Shown here piece after piece: positions 1 to 13,800 of a stretch of 64,000 nt of DNA (the first letter of the stretch is position 1; each line of letters begins with the position of its first letter). Both the position numbers and the translations under genes were made by a program. The notes below the pieces were generated by a model, which saw nothing but the letters and a program-made list of their open reading frames with translations, did not search any database and was not told where the DNA came from. Source of the DNA: Acanthosoma haemorrhoidale (taxonomy: Eukaryota > Arthropoda > Insecta > Hemiptera > Acanthosomatidae); NCBI GenBank assembly GCA_930367205.1, contig OV884009.1, forward strand, positions 100,771,189 to 100,835,188, read 5' to 3'.

Positions 1-1103
1 AGTTTCGATAAAAAATGGATCAAAAAATTTTTATTAAATTTTGTCAAAAAAATGAAATAAAGTGAAGCAAAGTTTTGAAATGTTGACCGTAGCTTTTGGT
101 GAATCTACCATGAGTAAAGCAAGACTTTATGACTGGTATGGATGTTTCAAAGAGCGCCGTGAAGATGTGGAAGATGATGAAATCGCTGGGCGCCCTAACA
201 CTTCAATGAACGATGACAACATCAAAGAAGTTAAGAAAATGATTCTGGACGATCTCAGAATTATTATTAGAGAATGAAGTTAATTTATCATTTGGATCAA
301 GCCAAGCAAATTTTGGTGAAGTTTGGGCATAAAACGTGTGGCAGCAAGTTCGTTCCAAAATTTTGGAATTTCGACCAAAAAAAACACCACATGGATATCA
401 CCAAAGAATTGCTGAACGAAGTAACCAACAATCCAGAGTTTGGTAAATGCATCATAACAGGTGACGAAACATGGGTATATTGTATGGCGTGGAAACCAAG
501 GCGCAGTCTTCGCAATGAAGCAGCCTGAAGAGCCAAAACTGAAAAAAATTTGACAATTTTGATCAAAAGTGAAGGTTCTCACTTTTTTTTTTTTTCAATT
601 TCAATGGCGTAGTGCATCATGAGTTACTGCCAGAAGATCTTACGGTCAATAAAGTATATTACTCGGAAGTAATGCACCATTTACATGAAGCGATCCGACA
701 AAAACGACCGGAATTGTGGCAAAACAATTTGTGGAAACGATAATGCTCCTGATCACACCTCACTGATCGTTCGGTAATTTTTAGCAAAAAAAAAAACACT
801 GTTGTTTTACCTCAGCCACAGTATTCATGGCTCCCTGCGACTTCTTTTTGTTCCCGAAGAAAAAAAACCTTGAAAGGACGACATTTTGATACCATTGATG
901 AGGAAAAAGATAAATCACTGAAGGAACTTAGAGCTATATCGAAAAATGTGTTAGAAAAATGCTTCGTAGATTGGAAAAAGTGCTGGCACAAGTATATTAT
1001 ATCTGAGGGGGATTACTTTGAAAGGGAAAAAATTGCTATTGATGAATAAATAAAAAAAATTTAAGATAAACAAAAATGCTTGTTACTTTTCAATCAAACC
1101 TCG
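1..1103 (+). mobile_element. Mariner (DD34D) transposon, 5' end off window, decayed
   Basis: The remains of a mariner-family transposase read along the + strand in several frames. The N-terminal helix-turn-helix region is visible at 62-277, including the family-typical EDVEDDE and GRPNTS stretch. The catalytic triad can be followed: the first Asp in GDETWVY (codon 463-465), the second in NDNAPDHTS (739-741) and the third in CDFFLFPK (839-841). The reading continues to a C-terminal SEGDYFE motif near 1005-1025. The second and third Asp codons are 100 nt apart, slightly less than DD34D spacing requires and out of frame, so there is a small indel near the poly-A run at 786-797. A terminal inverted repeat ends in cctcgta at about 1103, next to a TA. 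The 5' inverted repeat lies outside the window. The copy is inactive. Confidence 0.85.
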
Positions 1104-1859
1104 TAGATTTATTTCACATTTGCAGGTGTTAACTACTTTATTTTGTTGACCTACCCACACTGAACTTACATATACCTGATTTTGTTTGTATTCTTTTGTT
1201 ACAAATTTTTACAGATCATGTTTAACACCTACAACTTTTTTTCTTTTTTTTGTTATCCCCATTAAAACCTCTGATGCATGTGGCATGTTGAAACATTGTC
1301 CATTAATAAATTTGAAGAAAAACTAACAACTCTCTTTCGTCAACCCAAGTCAATCTCCAAACAAACTCTTCTACTACTCATTTATATACTTATGGCTAAT
1401 AACGAACTAACTGTGTAATAATGGTTATGTTACACTGAAGTCTTTAATTATATTTTTTTATTTTTTAGAGAAGAAATTAAAGTCTACTCAAGAATGAAAT
1501 AGCCTACTAGTCAAGGGAGATGTATTTACGTATGAATGCATTGTGGTTAGTTTTAAGTTTGTACATATGTAATAATAGAAAGAGGAAATCTCAGTTTTAT
1601 ATTGAATAAATATTTTTTACTGCTATGATTTTGTTTTTTATTTCTAGTTAATATAGTATTTTACTCTACTGTTTAATACTGTAGACCCCACAATCTTTTT
1701 CGGGTTTTCTATCTTGCAAACTAGTGATTTTAGATAATATCACTATATATACTTAATTAAACTACACAAAATTTGTTTAAAGTTTAAGATATTTATATTT
1801 GGGGGGGGGAAGGGAAAAATTAATGTTTAGGGAAGCAGGTAATTAATCATCAATCATTA
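1104..1859. other. AT-rich spacer, no gene seen
   Basis: No coding signal was found on either strand. It contains a G9 homopolymer at about 1801. A short stretch near 1290-1335 (aaacattgtccattaataa) recurs at about 52930, so part of this may be an unclassified dispersed repeat. Confidence 0.5.
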
Positions 1860-2321
1860 AGTCGTGCTGTTGCTGCTACCTCTGCTCTCTGACTCTTGGC
1901 TCTCTCTCCTAAACTGTAAAAAACAGTGTCTTCTTACTCTTTAGACAGAAGAGGATCAAGAGAAGTAAGTGAGAAACGAGATAGAGAAGAGGGAGCACTC
2001 TTTTTTGGTTTGTTACTTATGAACTGAGCGAGTAAAAACCTTCACCCAAACGGAGGGAGAGAGAGAGAACAAATGGTTTAGTCATCCACTACCTTGATTA
2101 TTCACCTAGTAAGGTATGCTTTTCATCCTTTATTAAACTGAACCTATCAGGACCATCTATCAGTCACCATCAAGACTTCAGCCTTCAGTTTGAAATTGAA
2201 CTACTACTGCCCATCCGTCATTATTTACATTTATACTCAACACACCGTTTAATTTATTCAGAACCAATAAGAAAATTAACTAACAATCTCACAATATTGC
2301 ACCCTGATTTGGGTCATTACA
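1860..2321 (-). mobile_element. LTR-like segment (minus strand), lower boundary uncertain
   Basis: Read on the minus strand, a purine tract (2322-2334) is followed at once by TGTAATGACCC, the usual arrangement of polypurine tract and 3' LTR start. Within the next few hundred bases on that strand come a TATA-like stretch (gagtataaatg) and an AATAAA, as expected for U3 and R. A short open stretch on the same strand (2333-2452, ending TYFR-stop) could be the tail of a pol or env frame. The far end of the LTR and any duplication were not located. Confidence 0.4.
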
Positions 2322-2334
2322 CCTCCCCTCTTTT

Positions 2335-3179
2335 ACCGAAAATATGTATCATAATTATATAATATATCATTTTGTTCATCCAAAATATCATTTACCATTC
2401 CTTTAAACCTTTTATAATATACAGTCCAGACATCATTCCAGAACTTACCACCTCATTCCATTAGTATTTATAGTGGTGGTATCTGCAACCATTACCCACA
2501 GTGGGTAATAACAACCCAGATTACCCTATGGTCTTCTGAACCAAAATAAACACTTGTTAATCAGTTCAAGAAGAAACAACCTGGTACAATTCACCGTTGG
2601 TACGCAGTTCATTAATCATTAAGGCCTAACATTTCTAACCTTGTTTGTTACCTTACCTAGTAAATTTTAATAATCCTGACAATCATAAATTAATAAATGC
2701 ATACTTATATATTACCTTAGTTAGTATCATAATTTATTTATTTAAGCTCAACCATTAAACTATATTATATGGCCTATACCATTCAATTCATCAAATCTTA
2801 ATTATCTATTTAAAATTGAGGAATCAGGAATATGACAAACCATAGGGATAACAACCCCGATTACCCAACAACAAAACAATTAATATTAAACAAAGCAAAA
2901 GATTTGTAATCAGTAAACATTAGTAGCTGATGTATACACATAAGCATAAATTAATTAATTTCTTTTTTTGTGTTTCTTAAATATCTCGGCAATAAGTGAT
3001 TTTAGCAAAAAGTACATTATACACTAATTTAAAGTACATTATATTACTTTTATAAGTGATCATGTTTATTTTTCCTGCTGAGTTAATTGTTCAGTTGTAG
3101 GGATAGGTTAAAAACAAAGAATTTTAACAATTTTCGGTAATGAGGTTAATAATTTAAGGAAAAAGAAAAAGGAAAAATT
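2335..3179. other. AT-rich region with short internal repeats
   Basis: No gene was recognised. Two related segments, about 2495-2530 and 2843-2872, share a gggtaataacaacccagattaccc-type sequence, suggesting an old duplication or two copies of a small repeat. Apart from the short minus-strand open stretch near 2333-2452 there is no protein-like frame. Confidence 0.4.
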
Positions 3180-6100
3180 AATATTGAACAAACAAACATA
3201 TTCGCCACAAACTCAATTGAGACAACGGGAAACGAGATATTCAATATTCCAGAAGGCTCCATGGAAAAAGAAAAGAAAATGAAACTTAAAAAAATAATAA
3301 AGCTACACTTGGAAAAAGAGGTGAAAAAAAAAAATGTGGATCACTCTCGATGAAGAATTATTAAAACAATATAAAGATGAAGATTGGAACATGAAATTCG
3401 AGGATTATTTCCTAGAAAGACATACACAAAACCAAAACAGCAAACTACAGCACCAGGCACTGGAATTTCGGCAGAAGCACTACAACAAATTCTAGGTAAA
3501 CTCATTGAATGATAGAAGTTTTTGAAAATGAATGCTCGCGGAAAGGTGTGGAGCAAGATACAAACAAAATTGAAATGTTAAGACTATTTTTAGATAAGTT
3601 GTGCATGGACTGATACAGTTCAATGCTTATCAAATGGACATTACACTCCGTGTGGGAACTATGGAAAATGAACTTCTGTGTCACTTACACAAATGAAGGG
3701 TTGAGTACTGTGGGACTTCCAAATTATATAGCAGATAGAATTGATAGGACTAAACTATAAAATACTGTGTACCTTATTAATGAAATAAGAGGTTTAGAAC
3801 ACCTAATAAAAATAAAACCTTTTGGTTAAAGAATTATCAATAAAACAAATTCTGAAAATGAAAGGGGAACAAATGAAGAAAAAAAACATGCGAAATATGT
3901 GAAAAAAGAGGAAAAGGCGCTCGGTATTTGCTGGTTTAAAAACATAAATAATGAGAGACAGAAAAAAAGGTAACGTACAAACTGCCAACCACTTGAATTC
4001 CACCGAGTCAGAAGTCGAATGAATAGAATGAAGAAAATCCAAAAATCTGGTAGTGCCACCATTAATTAAAAACAAGTTACTATTAAATGACACAACAGAA
4101 GTTACAGGACTTTATGTCTCAGGGGCAAACGTGTCATTAATAAATTCGAAATTGTTAAAAATTAAGATAGCAATAATTTAAAATTAGTAAACTTGAGGAA
4201 AATTAATGGTGAGAGGAAGACATGGAATGGTAAGCTTAAAAATACAAATTTACAATATTGTGAAATACATGAATGTTTTCATTGTGGAGGATAAAGATTT
4301 TAATTATTAATTGCTGATTGGGCTAGAATGTATAAAAGAATTCTAATAAATCAAAACGAAAACTTAATAACAACAGTGAGTAAAATTTTTAAAGATAATA
4401 AAGATGTCAACATTCTTTAAGATTCAGGTGACAGAAAAAAAAACAAAAGAAATTGTCCTGGTATAAAGAATTAAACAAATAAACTTTAATGAACATTTAA
4501 ATACAAATAACTTTGAAATCTCAGTAAATCACCAAAATTTTAGCCAACAATCAAGAATAGAAGGATTAATTGATAAGTATAAATCAGTCTTTGTTAGGGA
4601 CAATACGATGTTGGAACTGTGAAGGATTACGATGGTCATATTGATCTAATGGTAGACGAATATTGCTATAAACGCCCATACAGATGCACAATTGAGGATA
4701 AAAAGGAAATAGAAGAACAGATAGCAAAACTATTACAGAAAAGCTTAACCGAAGAGTCATATAGTCCATTTGCTGCCCCAGTGACTCTAGCAATTAAAAG
4801 AGAAGAAAATAAAAATGAACATTACGCATAGACTTTCGAGATTTAAACAAAATTGTCGTACCACAATCACAACCTTTCCCTCTAATTGAGAATCTAATGA
4901 TAAAAACAAGGAAATGCACATTTTCTTCAACTTTAGATATAAATTCAGCATTCTAGCCAATCCCTTTAAGAACACAAGATAAACACAAAACAGCATTTGT
5001 TACTCAAGAAGGCAATTATCAATAAACATTAGGCATACCCTTTGGTCTGAAAACCACCCCAGCGATTTTCTGAAGAATTTTAACTAAAATTATAAGAAAA
5101 TACAAACTCTTGGGGTTTGCAGTTAACTATATGGATGATATCTTTATTTTCTCAAGAACATTTGTGGAACACTTGATGCATTTATCACAACTATTAGAAG
5201 CAATTCTAGCTGAAGGTTTTAGGTTAAAATTCTCAAAATGGATTTTTGCATTGAACTCAGTAAAATATTTAGGTCATATAATTGCAAATACCTCCATTAA
5301 ACCATTAAATAATAATTTAAGTTCTATAAAAAAATTTCAAGTTGCAAAAAAACAAAAAATTTTCGCCAGTTCTTAGGGAAAATAAATTATTATAATAAAT
5401 ATATACCAAAAATTTCAATCATTCTTGATCCTACATAATCTATTGAGGGAAATTAAAAAAATATCTGGTCAGAAGAATGTGAAACGTCATTCAATACAAT
5501 AAAATCATTGCTTTGTTCACAACCAATTTTAAGAATTTTTGACGCAGATTTACCAATTAAAATATACACAGATTCTAGCATCCGAGGAATAGAAGCAGTA
5601 TTAAAGCAGCAAGAACAAAATGAAGATGAAAAACCAGTTGCATATTTTTCAAAGCAATCGAATCAACCTAAAAAAGAAAAAAAACAGTATATTTAGAATG
5701 TGTAGCAATAAAAGAAGCGGTAAAATTCAGGCAATACTGGCCCATTGGGAAAAAATTCATACTATATACAGATCTTAGAAAAATTGAGAATAAAATCGAG
5801 GACGGATGGGGAACTGGGAGACTTGACATATTACCTATCCCAGTATGATATTGAAATAAGACAGAACACAGGAAAAATAAACCAAGAGGCGGATTGTCTA
5901 AGTAGAAATCCAGTTTGAGAACCAAATGAAAATGCAGAAGAAATGTTAAAAACAGTAAATTTAAAAAGTTTGGAGGACATAAAAAATGGCCAAAATAGAA
6001 ACAAAACACTACAAGGAAAAATAAATAAATTAAAACTCAAGGACGATATCTATTACCAAAAAAGTAAAAAAAGAGACAAAATTATGTTATCAGTGGATTT

Positions 6101-6760
6101 TAGCAAATAGTTGATAAAAAATGTACGCAATACCTATTGTCAACAAAACACAGATCCAAAACACGACCACACCATCACACTTAGGCCCAGTGACGTACCC
6201 ATTTGAAATTGTATCCATAGATACAATCGGAGTTCTCGTTTCACTGCGGTTGACTCACTTTTTTCAAACGGCCTCAACGAAAGACTAAATCAAACTTTAG
6301 ACAATAACATAAGATGGGAAATAAATGAAGATAAAGGAAATACAGCATGCACAAAAATATAGTATAACAAACCAGTGCACACAGTCATAAAATTCTCCCC
6401 ATAATATTTATTAGAAGGCGAAAATACGAATATTCGTCCACATAAATTGAAACAACGCCATACGAAAACAGATTTAGAAAGAGACAATTAACACTACAAA
6501 ATACAAAACAATCACACGTTTATAATAAAAAAAAAAAAAATTCAATAAACACAGAAAGGAATATAGATTAATTGTAGGGGAACTAGTTTATGTAGAAAAT
6601 GGAAACCAATTAAATAGGAAAACATTGGACGAACTAAGAATTGGATCGTATAATATACAAAATAAAATTTCAGATTCAGTTTATGAAAAACACTGGCCAC
6701 AAAACAGCAGGATTGAACCTTTTCCATATCACGAAACTCACCCCATTAATGTATTCACAA
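3180..6760 (+). pseudogene. Decayed Ty3/gypsy LTR retrotransposon gag-pol
   Basis: Remnants of a complete pol can be followed on the + strand through many stops and frameshifts. A gag-like region lies at about 3350-3960. A protease relic at about 4096-4160 reads GLYVSGANVSLINS, where family members normally have DTGA, so the catalytic Asp is gone. Reverse transcriptase runs about 4600-5390 with PYRCTIEDKKEIEEQI, SPFAAPVTL, FGLKT and the active-site box NYMDDIFIFS (5128-5157). RNase H spans about 5530-5900 (IYTDSS, QEADCLSRNP). A shortened integrase and its C-terminal domain span about 6180-6720 (GELVYVENGNQLNRK, SDSVYE). Part of the integrase core is deleted near 6240. No LTR pair was found. 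This is an old, dead insertion. Confidence 0.8.
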
Positions 6761-6795
6761 CGTTCGCCGGCCACGCTTCTTACTACGTTCTTCTC

Positions 6796-6990
6796 CTAGG
6801 AGGGGGGAGGGATGTAAAGAACACGTCTCGAGTCATCGTATTTCTTGACTTGGTGTCGGAATAGAAGAGCTTTGAAGGTTCGTAGGGATGAAGCATGACT
6901 GATACTTGGAGGTAGAGAATTCCACAGGGCAGTGGAGCGAGCAAGGAAGGACCCATCGTTGCTGCAGTTTTGTGGGAAGGAGTATAAAGG
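6796..6990 (-). pseudogene. Non-LTR reverse transcriptase C-terminal tail, antisense
   Basis: The minus strand reads an open tail that includes SFLARSTALWNSLPPSIS, HASSLRTFKALLF and PPPS, then a stop (6796-6798). The ARSxxLWNSLPxS... LxxFKxxL signature is typical of the extreme C-terminus of jockey/CR1/RTE-type ORF2 proteins. Only this tail remains, so it is a fragment abutting the 3' end of the decayed gypsy element, possibly inserted in it. Confidence 0.65.
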
Positions 6991-7751
6991 TCAGATATTT
7001 TTTGAAATTAGCTATCTAGTCTTTACTGTAATAAAATTAACACATGAAAAAGGCAAAACCATTACGAAATAAAGTCATAAATAATTTCGTTTTCGTCTGT
7101 TGGTTGACTCGCCTCTTTGTACTTATTGTGCATAGCATTTCGCACAGATAAGTTTCTCGACCTGAACTTGTTTGAGTTCTATAGTAGCAAGTTTTGACTA
7201 ATCGGTTTGATCTAAGTAGCTTTAAAAAAATTAGTGTAGTTCAGTTCATATAATGAATACAAATTCATATATTTATTTTTTAATTTAAATATGTTTTTAA
7301 GAAAAAATCTACAGTAGCTCTGAATCATACTAATTAATCATGTTTGTTAAGAGTTAGTTACTTGTTGTTCGTTATGATAATATATGTATGTTGTGAATTA
7401 GGTAAAGTATATCATTTAAACACTCTATTTCATTTATGAAATAATAAATTACTCTTAAATATTACTTTGCGAATAATAAAAACGTATAAATATAACTATT
7501 ACAGTTGCAAGGGAGCTAAATCGTATGATTTGTTACAATTAATGTCTTACGCAAATTATGGTTAATTACGTCAATAAATAAGCCATAGATATAGATGATA
7601 AATAGCCGCCTAAGCAATCATTTTTGCCTTATCAGAAGTTCAATGGGTCACAGATTGTGAGGGTTGAATTGCTCAGTCATAATTTGAGTCTCGGTGATAG
7701 TGAGCGGTCATCAGTGGGTTTGTTATGTGAAAAGGATTAACTGTTTAACAA
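6991..7751. other. Spacer upstream of the TULIP-like gene
   Basis: No coding region was recognised. This is where the promoter and 5' UTR of the gene beginning at 7752 should lie. A TCAGTC motif at 7673-7678 resembles an arthropod initiator, but no TATA box sits at the right distance, so the promoter call is speculative. Confidence 0.35.
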
Positions 7752-7809
7752 ATGGACTACGTAAGGATGATTTATTTGATCACCATGATCCTTTTGATTT
7801 TGAAAAAAG
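7752..7809 (+). CDS. Exon 1: signal peptide
   Basis: The ATG at 7752 opens 19 codons plus one base, encoding a Met-rich hydrophobic leader, then the donor gtatgt at 7810. The single leftover G combines with GT from exon 2 to make Gly, so the phase matches exactly. Its isolation from exon 2 by 14.8 kb of mostly transposon sequence is the main doubt. Confidence 0.5.
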
Positions 7810-10800
7810 GTATGTTATGCAATATTCTTAAACTTTCTCTTAAACTAAAATAGAAGTTGTGAACAAAATTAATACACATATACTTTTGTTTCAATTAAGG
7901 TTATCATCCTTCAACCAATTAATCAATCTATAAGTTAAAGTTACATATTTATTTAAAAATTATAATATGGATTCAACAATCCTTTCATAGGAATAATCGT
8001 ATTTGTACATTATATAGATAGACACGAAATTTTATATTTTTTCAAGAATTCAATGATCGGTTTTATTCTTTTTTACTGACAGATAAATACTTAAAAGTAT
8101 AATCTTATGATTAAACACATGATGAAATAAACACATTGTTGTTTATCCTTTGCCTTTAAGTAATTATTGTAAAGTATAAAATACAATGTTCTATTTTTTC
8201 TTTATATAATATACTAAAACACAAGAAGGCAGTTGGTTTACTTTTTTCGAACTTTTGGCGAATAATACTATTTTGTTTTGTCACTTGAAGCAGAAAGAAT
8301 GAGCTGCACATTTTTGGAGGAATCTACACCTCGGATAGCACCCAGAATTATTTTCTTTAGAACATTTTTTTTTTTGTATTATGCGCCATAAACTTCAAGA
8401 ACTTCAGCCCCTTTGCTAAACATTGTATGTAACTACAAAATGATAATTTTTTAACGGGCGAGCAATTAGATATGCAATCATAGAAACGTTTTCATATTTG
8501 TACTTGTGTTCAAATTATATCATATTACCTTACTAACGAGACCGTGGTGATGGAAACGTCTCTCATATCTAATACCCAAAAATGTCATCAATCTCTCATA
8601 AGAAATATTAGCGATGTTAGTCGCTATGCTCACAAGAGGAAAATCTCGTGAGGTGGAAAGTTTTGTAAAATGACAAAATACTTGTCCATTTGCGGTGATT
8701 TCCGCATTTATCATCTGAAGATTGAGCACATTTCGTAGTGCTAAGACACTTTGGCCGACAAAACTGTCTCAAATACTTTAAGGGAGCTTACTTCAATGGG
8801 ATTCAAAGTAGATTTTTCAAAAATTATTCAATGGATAAGGGCATGACTTTAGTACCGGTCGCTAGATCATAGAATTCCGATCACCCCGCTTACAGAATAT
8901 ACCCGTGACAGTAACGTAACTTCGGTTTAGCACTTTTATTTCCTACTTTTTGTAAACAAAAATTTATCAATGCACCATAAATATTTATCATAATTACTTT
9001 TAAATTTAGGTGTTGTGAGCAGGTTAAGTAAAATGTTGGCGTTACGGGTTTAAGTCCTACCTTTTCTAATATGGAGTATTATTTATATAAGAGTTATAAT
9101 TAGATGTTCCATAAAACCCACGAAGTAGTAATATTTGGTGATGATCTTGCAATAGTAGTAATTTCGAAATTGAAAGGAGATGTGGCAATAGACAGTAGAT
9201 AATTGTGATAAATGATCTCATTCATACTGTATGTATGCTAAAGATAACAGATAGTGACTCTACTCTAGGGTTCCTACCCGGGACATCCTGGTATCCAGTC
9301 AGACATTCTTTTAACTAGGCCCTGCTAATCTAATTTCTTTAATGGCAAGAGCCAGGGTTCGAATCCCTTCCTGCCATTATCTTTTTTCTTTAGCAAACTA
9401 ATTATTAAAGGAGTGCAATTAAATTCCACAATTAATAAACAATAATACATGCATTTAAATTCAATGTTAATAATTAACGGCCAAAGAAAAAATGACTGGC
9501 ATGATCAGGGAATTCGAACCCGAGGCCTCCCCAAAATCTAGTTGGGGTGTTCTACCAAATGTGCTACCCTGTCTCGTGTTGTTACACCTTCCCCAAGGCA
9601 AAGTAGCTTGTGTTTTTTTCATAGCCTCTAGACCAGTGCATTTAGATTTATTATGGGTATTTAACTCATAGAGATATGTTTAATAACGGATATTCATATC
9701 TAGTCTAATATTCTTTATGATCGGCATGTATTTGAAATAAATAATACTGTTTTGTTTTTATTAAAACAAATTTTTTTTATTAAAACGTATTATTATTATT
9801 ATTATTTGTTCCGGCATTTGTGCACCGCGGCCTCAGTGAGACCTATTGTGCGCCGTCCATGTCCCTGTCCTATATATGTGACAGGCCCACGGCCTTTGCA
9901 AATCTGAGGATACTGAATGGATCGATCAGTTCACATAGTTTGGGGTCTACAATGCGATCTCTACCAAAGTGAAGGTATCGCCTTCTAGCTAAGTTATCAC
10001 AGTCACATATTATATGACGTACCGTTTCTCCCTCTTTCTTGCAGAATCTGCAGATTGGTGATCCCACTATCCCCAAATTAAAGAGGCGTTTATTTAACCG
10101 ACAGTGGCCTGTATAGAGTCCTGTCACACTTTTGAGTGTCCACCTGTCCATTGATAGAAGTGCTGAGCTTCTTCTCTTACAGGGTCCATTAAGAAACAGT
10201 TTCGAGTGTTCCTGTTTCTTAGTTTCTCTCCAAGAGAGTCTTGCCTTGTCCTCTAAAGCTAATTTTATACGTCTTTTAGCGTAGCTGAGGCTGATACCAC
10301 ATATGGGTTCAGGTGCAAGAGGTGTCTGTTCTGAGCCCACCCTTGCAAGGCCATCTGCCTTCTCATTGCCTGTGATGCCTGTGTGTCCTGGCACCCAGTC
10401 GATTCTAACCTTATTGGCTAGCGAGAGTGTGTTTAAGTTGTTTTTACACTCCTCAACCAAATAAGATCTGGTCGTATAGCTTCTCAGGGCGCCAATGGCT
10501 GCCTGGCTATCCGTGAAAATATTGATCAGTCTGTTTCTTACACCCTCCCCAATTAAGGTTTGGGTACAGACATTGATCGCCATCACTTCGGCCTGAAAGA
10601 CCGAGGTGTGTCTACCTAAAGGAATAGAAATCCCAGATTCTGGTTTATCTTTCCTCCATATGCCGGCCCCTGATCCGTTTTCTGTTAGTGAGCCGTCTGT
10701 ATAGCAATTAATCCCATTACACAGTTTATGTGGTTTGGTCTTTGTGTTTTCCGCACAGTATAAAACGTCTGTGTGTTTCTTAACTTGTAGGTCAGAGTGC

Positions 10801-13800
10801 ATTGACAGCACCTCGTCCTCATCAATTCTTCTGAACAAGTTCCCATGTCCCATGTGAGCCATGACTTTGGATCTTGTTCCTGATTTCGCAAGTCTGTAAG
10901 CCACGTTCAAGGCTTGCGCTTCTACTTCTATGTGCAGTGGATTCAAGTTCAATAAGACTTCCATTGCAGCAGTAGGAGTTGTACTCATGGCACCAGTGAT
11001 CATGAGACATGAAAGCCTCTGTAATTTGCCAAGCAAAGTTCTATTTTTACTAATACTACCTCTGTGCCACCACACCATAGAGGCATAGAGCACCATTGGT
11101 CTCACTGCTGCGGTATATAGCCAGAATAACATTCTGGGTTGTAGTCCCCAGGTCCTACCCACAGCCCTTTTACATGCATAGAGGCATCGAAGTGCCTTCA
11201 CAGTAGTATTCCTGATGTGTTTAGACCAGTCCAATTTACTATCCAGAGTAACCCCTAGATGCTTTACCTCACTACAAATGCTTACCTGTGTCCCCCCTAT
11301 ATAGGGTGTGTTTGGATGTAATAAGTAACAACACAAGTTAACAAAAGAACCAAGTTTATTAATCAGTTCACACACGCATCACAACATTAGCAATCGGTTT
11401 ATATACATACAAAGCTCTGGAGGTAACAACCAGGTTCAGGTTATAACTTACAAATGTTACCAGCCTAACATCCCCCTCCTTAAGTTTTAAATACAAAAAT
11501 AAAAATATAGTATACATTACAATCATGTTCATATAGTATGTAACTTATGATCTAATTTGTAACAAATTATTTGGAAGTAATTACAATAAAATAAAGAATA
11601 ATAATAAAAAAATACTTATTAGAAAATAAAGGTTTAGCCACAAAATTACAGAGCAAGAGCTTACAAATACAAACATTACAAATCTAACCTTTCTGGTTTT
11701 TTAATTACTCTACCTGATCTAGTAGTAATAGAGTCAGGTAAATTCAATGGCAAGGAACAACCAGAGTTATTTAAATCTTCAACAGTCCTATCTATGTTTA
11801 CATTATTCGAGACATCAACAGTTTCGTCAAAATCAAAATCTTTATGTTTGTATTCAGCATCCTCTGATGGAGGAGCATTGTATTTCTTAATAAATACTGA
11901 ATTGCGCCTATAGATTTTGCCGTTAATGTTTAGCAAATATGACCTAAATTTAAGCTTTTTAACAATGAGTGCTCTTTCCCACAACTTAGTATACTTGTCT
12001 TGTACTAAAACATTATCACCCTCGTTAAATTCTACTGATTTTCTGCTGTGCTCATTATAATAGGTCTTTTGAGAATTTTTATCATAAACTTGTGGATCAT
12101 CAACAACATGAGGTGCCAGACAGCTATCTCTTATAGGAAGTTTTGATCTAAGAGTCCTACTCTGAAGGAGTTGGGAAGGTGAATATTGTAATCCTGCAAC
12201 AGGAGAATTTCTGTAGTTAAGTAAATATAGATCTAAGTCATCATTTTCATGGTGACATTTTTTTAGCATGGATTTCATCAACCCTACTGCTTTTTCTGCA
12301 AGACCGTTACTTTTGGGATAATGGGGACTCGATGTTGTTATGACGAAATTCCACTGGTCTGAAAATTTTTGAAATTCAAAAGAGCTAAATGGATTATTGT
12401 CAGCGACTATGATTTTGGGGATTCCGTAAGAGGCGAAAATTGGCTTTAGACACTCTATTAATGACGATGACGTTTTGTCTTTGAGTTTCTTTAACTCAAC
12501 CCATCTAGAATAGTAGTCCACCACAACCAAATAGTGCATGTTACGAAATTCAAGAATATCCATACCAACTTTATAGAATGGGATGGGTGGTATCTCATGA
12601 GGGAGCAGAGGTTCTTTAATATTGGACCTTTGGAATCTTTGACAAACGGTACAAGAATTTACAAGGTTTGTCACATCAGACAGAATGCCAGGCCAGTAAA
12701 AGAATTGTTTTATTTTTTCCTTGATCTTGTTAAGGCCAAGATGTGTTTCATGCAGTAAGTTCAAAATGTTTTTTCTACACAACGGGGGAACAACCAACCT
12801 TTCATCATAATATATTAAGCCATTTTCTACTGTGATACTATTTCTTATATTAAAATAATGAGCTAGATCTCCACTACATTTTAGAGATTTTGGCCAACCA
12901 CTACTGTAGTACTTGATAATTTGATTTAACGTTTCATCCAAATTTGTTTCGGATTTTAAATGTATAAGTTGCTGGTCAGAGCAATCAAATAAAACACCTA
13001 CGGTGTGTACAACATCCCTCATTGACGCATCATCTGCAACATTTCCTGCAATAATATTCCTTGACAATAAGTCAGCAATAACCATAGACCTCCCTGGGAG
13101 ATACTTAAGCTCAAACTTATATGGTAAAATTTTCAATCTAAGCCGTCTGAGTCGATTATTTTTTATTTTGTTGATATCCTTTTGTATAATAGACGTTAGG
13201 GGAGCATGGTCTGTGTAAACAATCACATTAGGGTGTCCATAAACAAAGTTGTGGAGTTTTTTGAATGCAAATGTTATAGCAAGGAGTTCTTTTTCAATTT
13301 GTGCATATTCTTGTTCACAAGCAGTTAGAGTTCTGCTAGCATACAAAACAGGCTTTCCTTCTTGTATTAATGAGCAACCAACAGCATAATTACTAGAGTC
13401 AGCTTGTATCTCAATGGTCTTAACTGGGTCAAAAGAAGCAAGTAATGTTATATTTGAGATAACAGATTTTAATTTATTAAAATTTTCATCATGAGATTTA
13501 GTCCAAAGCCAAACGAATTCTTTTTTAAGCAAGGATGTAAAAGGGGCTATTAAATCAGAGAGATTAGGTATGAAGTTTCTTAAAAAATTAACCATTCCCA
13601 AATTTTTTTGAAGATCTTTAACATTTTTTGGTGGCTCTAAATTTATTATTGAATGAATTCTTTGCGAGTCAGGTCTATGACCATGCTTATCAAATAAAAA
13701 CCCGAGATATTTGACTTCGTTAACAAAATATTGAACTTTCTCAGAATTGAATTTAATATTGTATTTTCTAGCCACAGAAACAACCTCCCCAACTGTCTGC

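Noticed and set aside
8520..8729. 69-codon minus-strand frame inside proposed intron 1
   Set aside because: No motif, no splice context, and single occurrence; treated as chance.
9497..9576. A functional tRNA-Ser gene
   Set aside because: The anticodon-loop position 37 is T and the acceptor stem pairs poorly; a tRNA-derived repeat fits better.
11309..11375. The ATG and first 22 codons of the frame ending at 9870
   Set aside because: They lie in the Ty3/gypsy LTR, not in the I/LOA ORF2, so this is not a real start.
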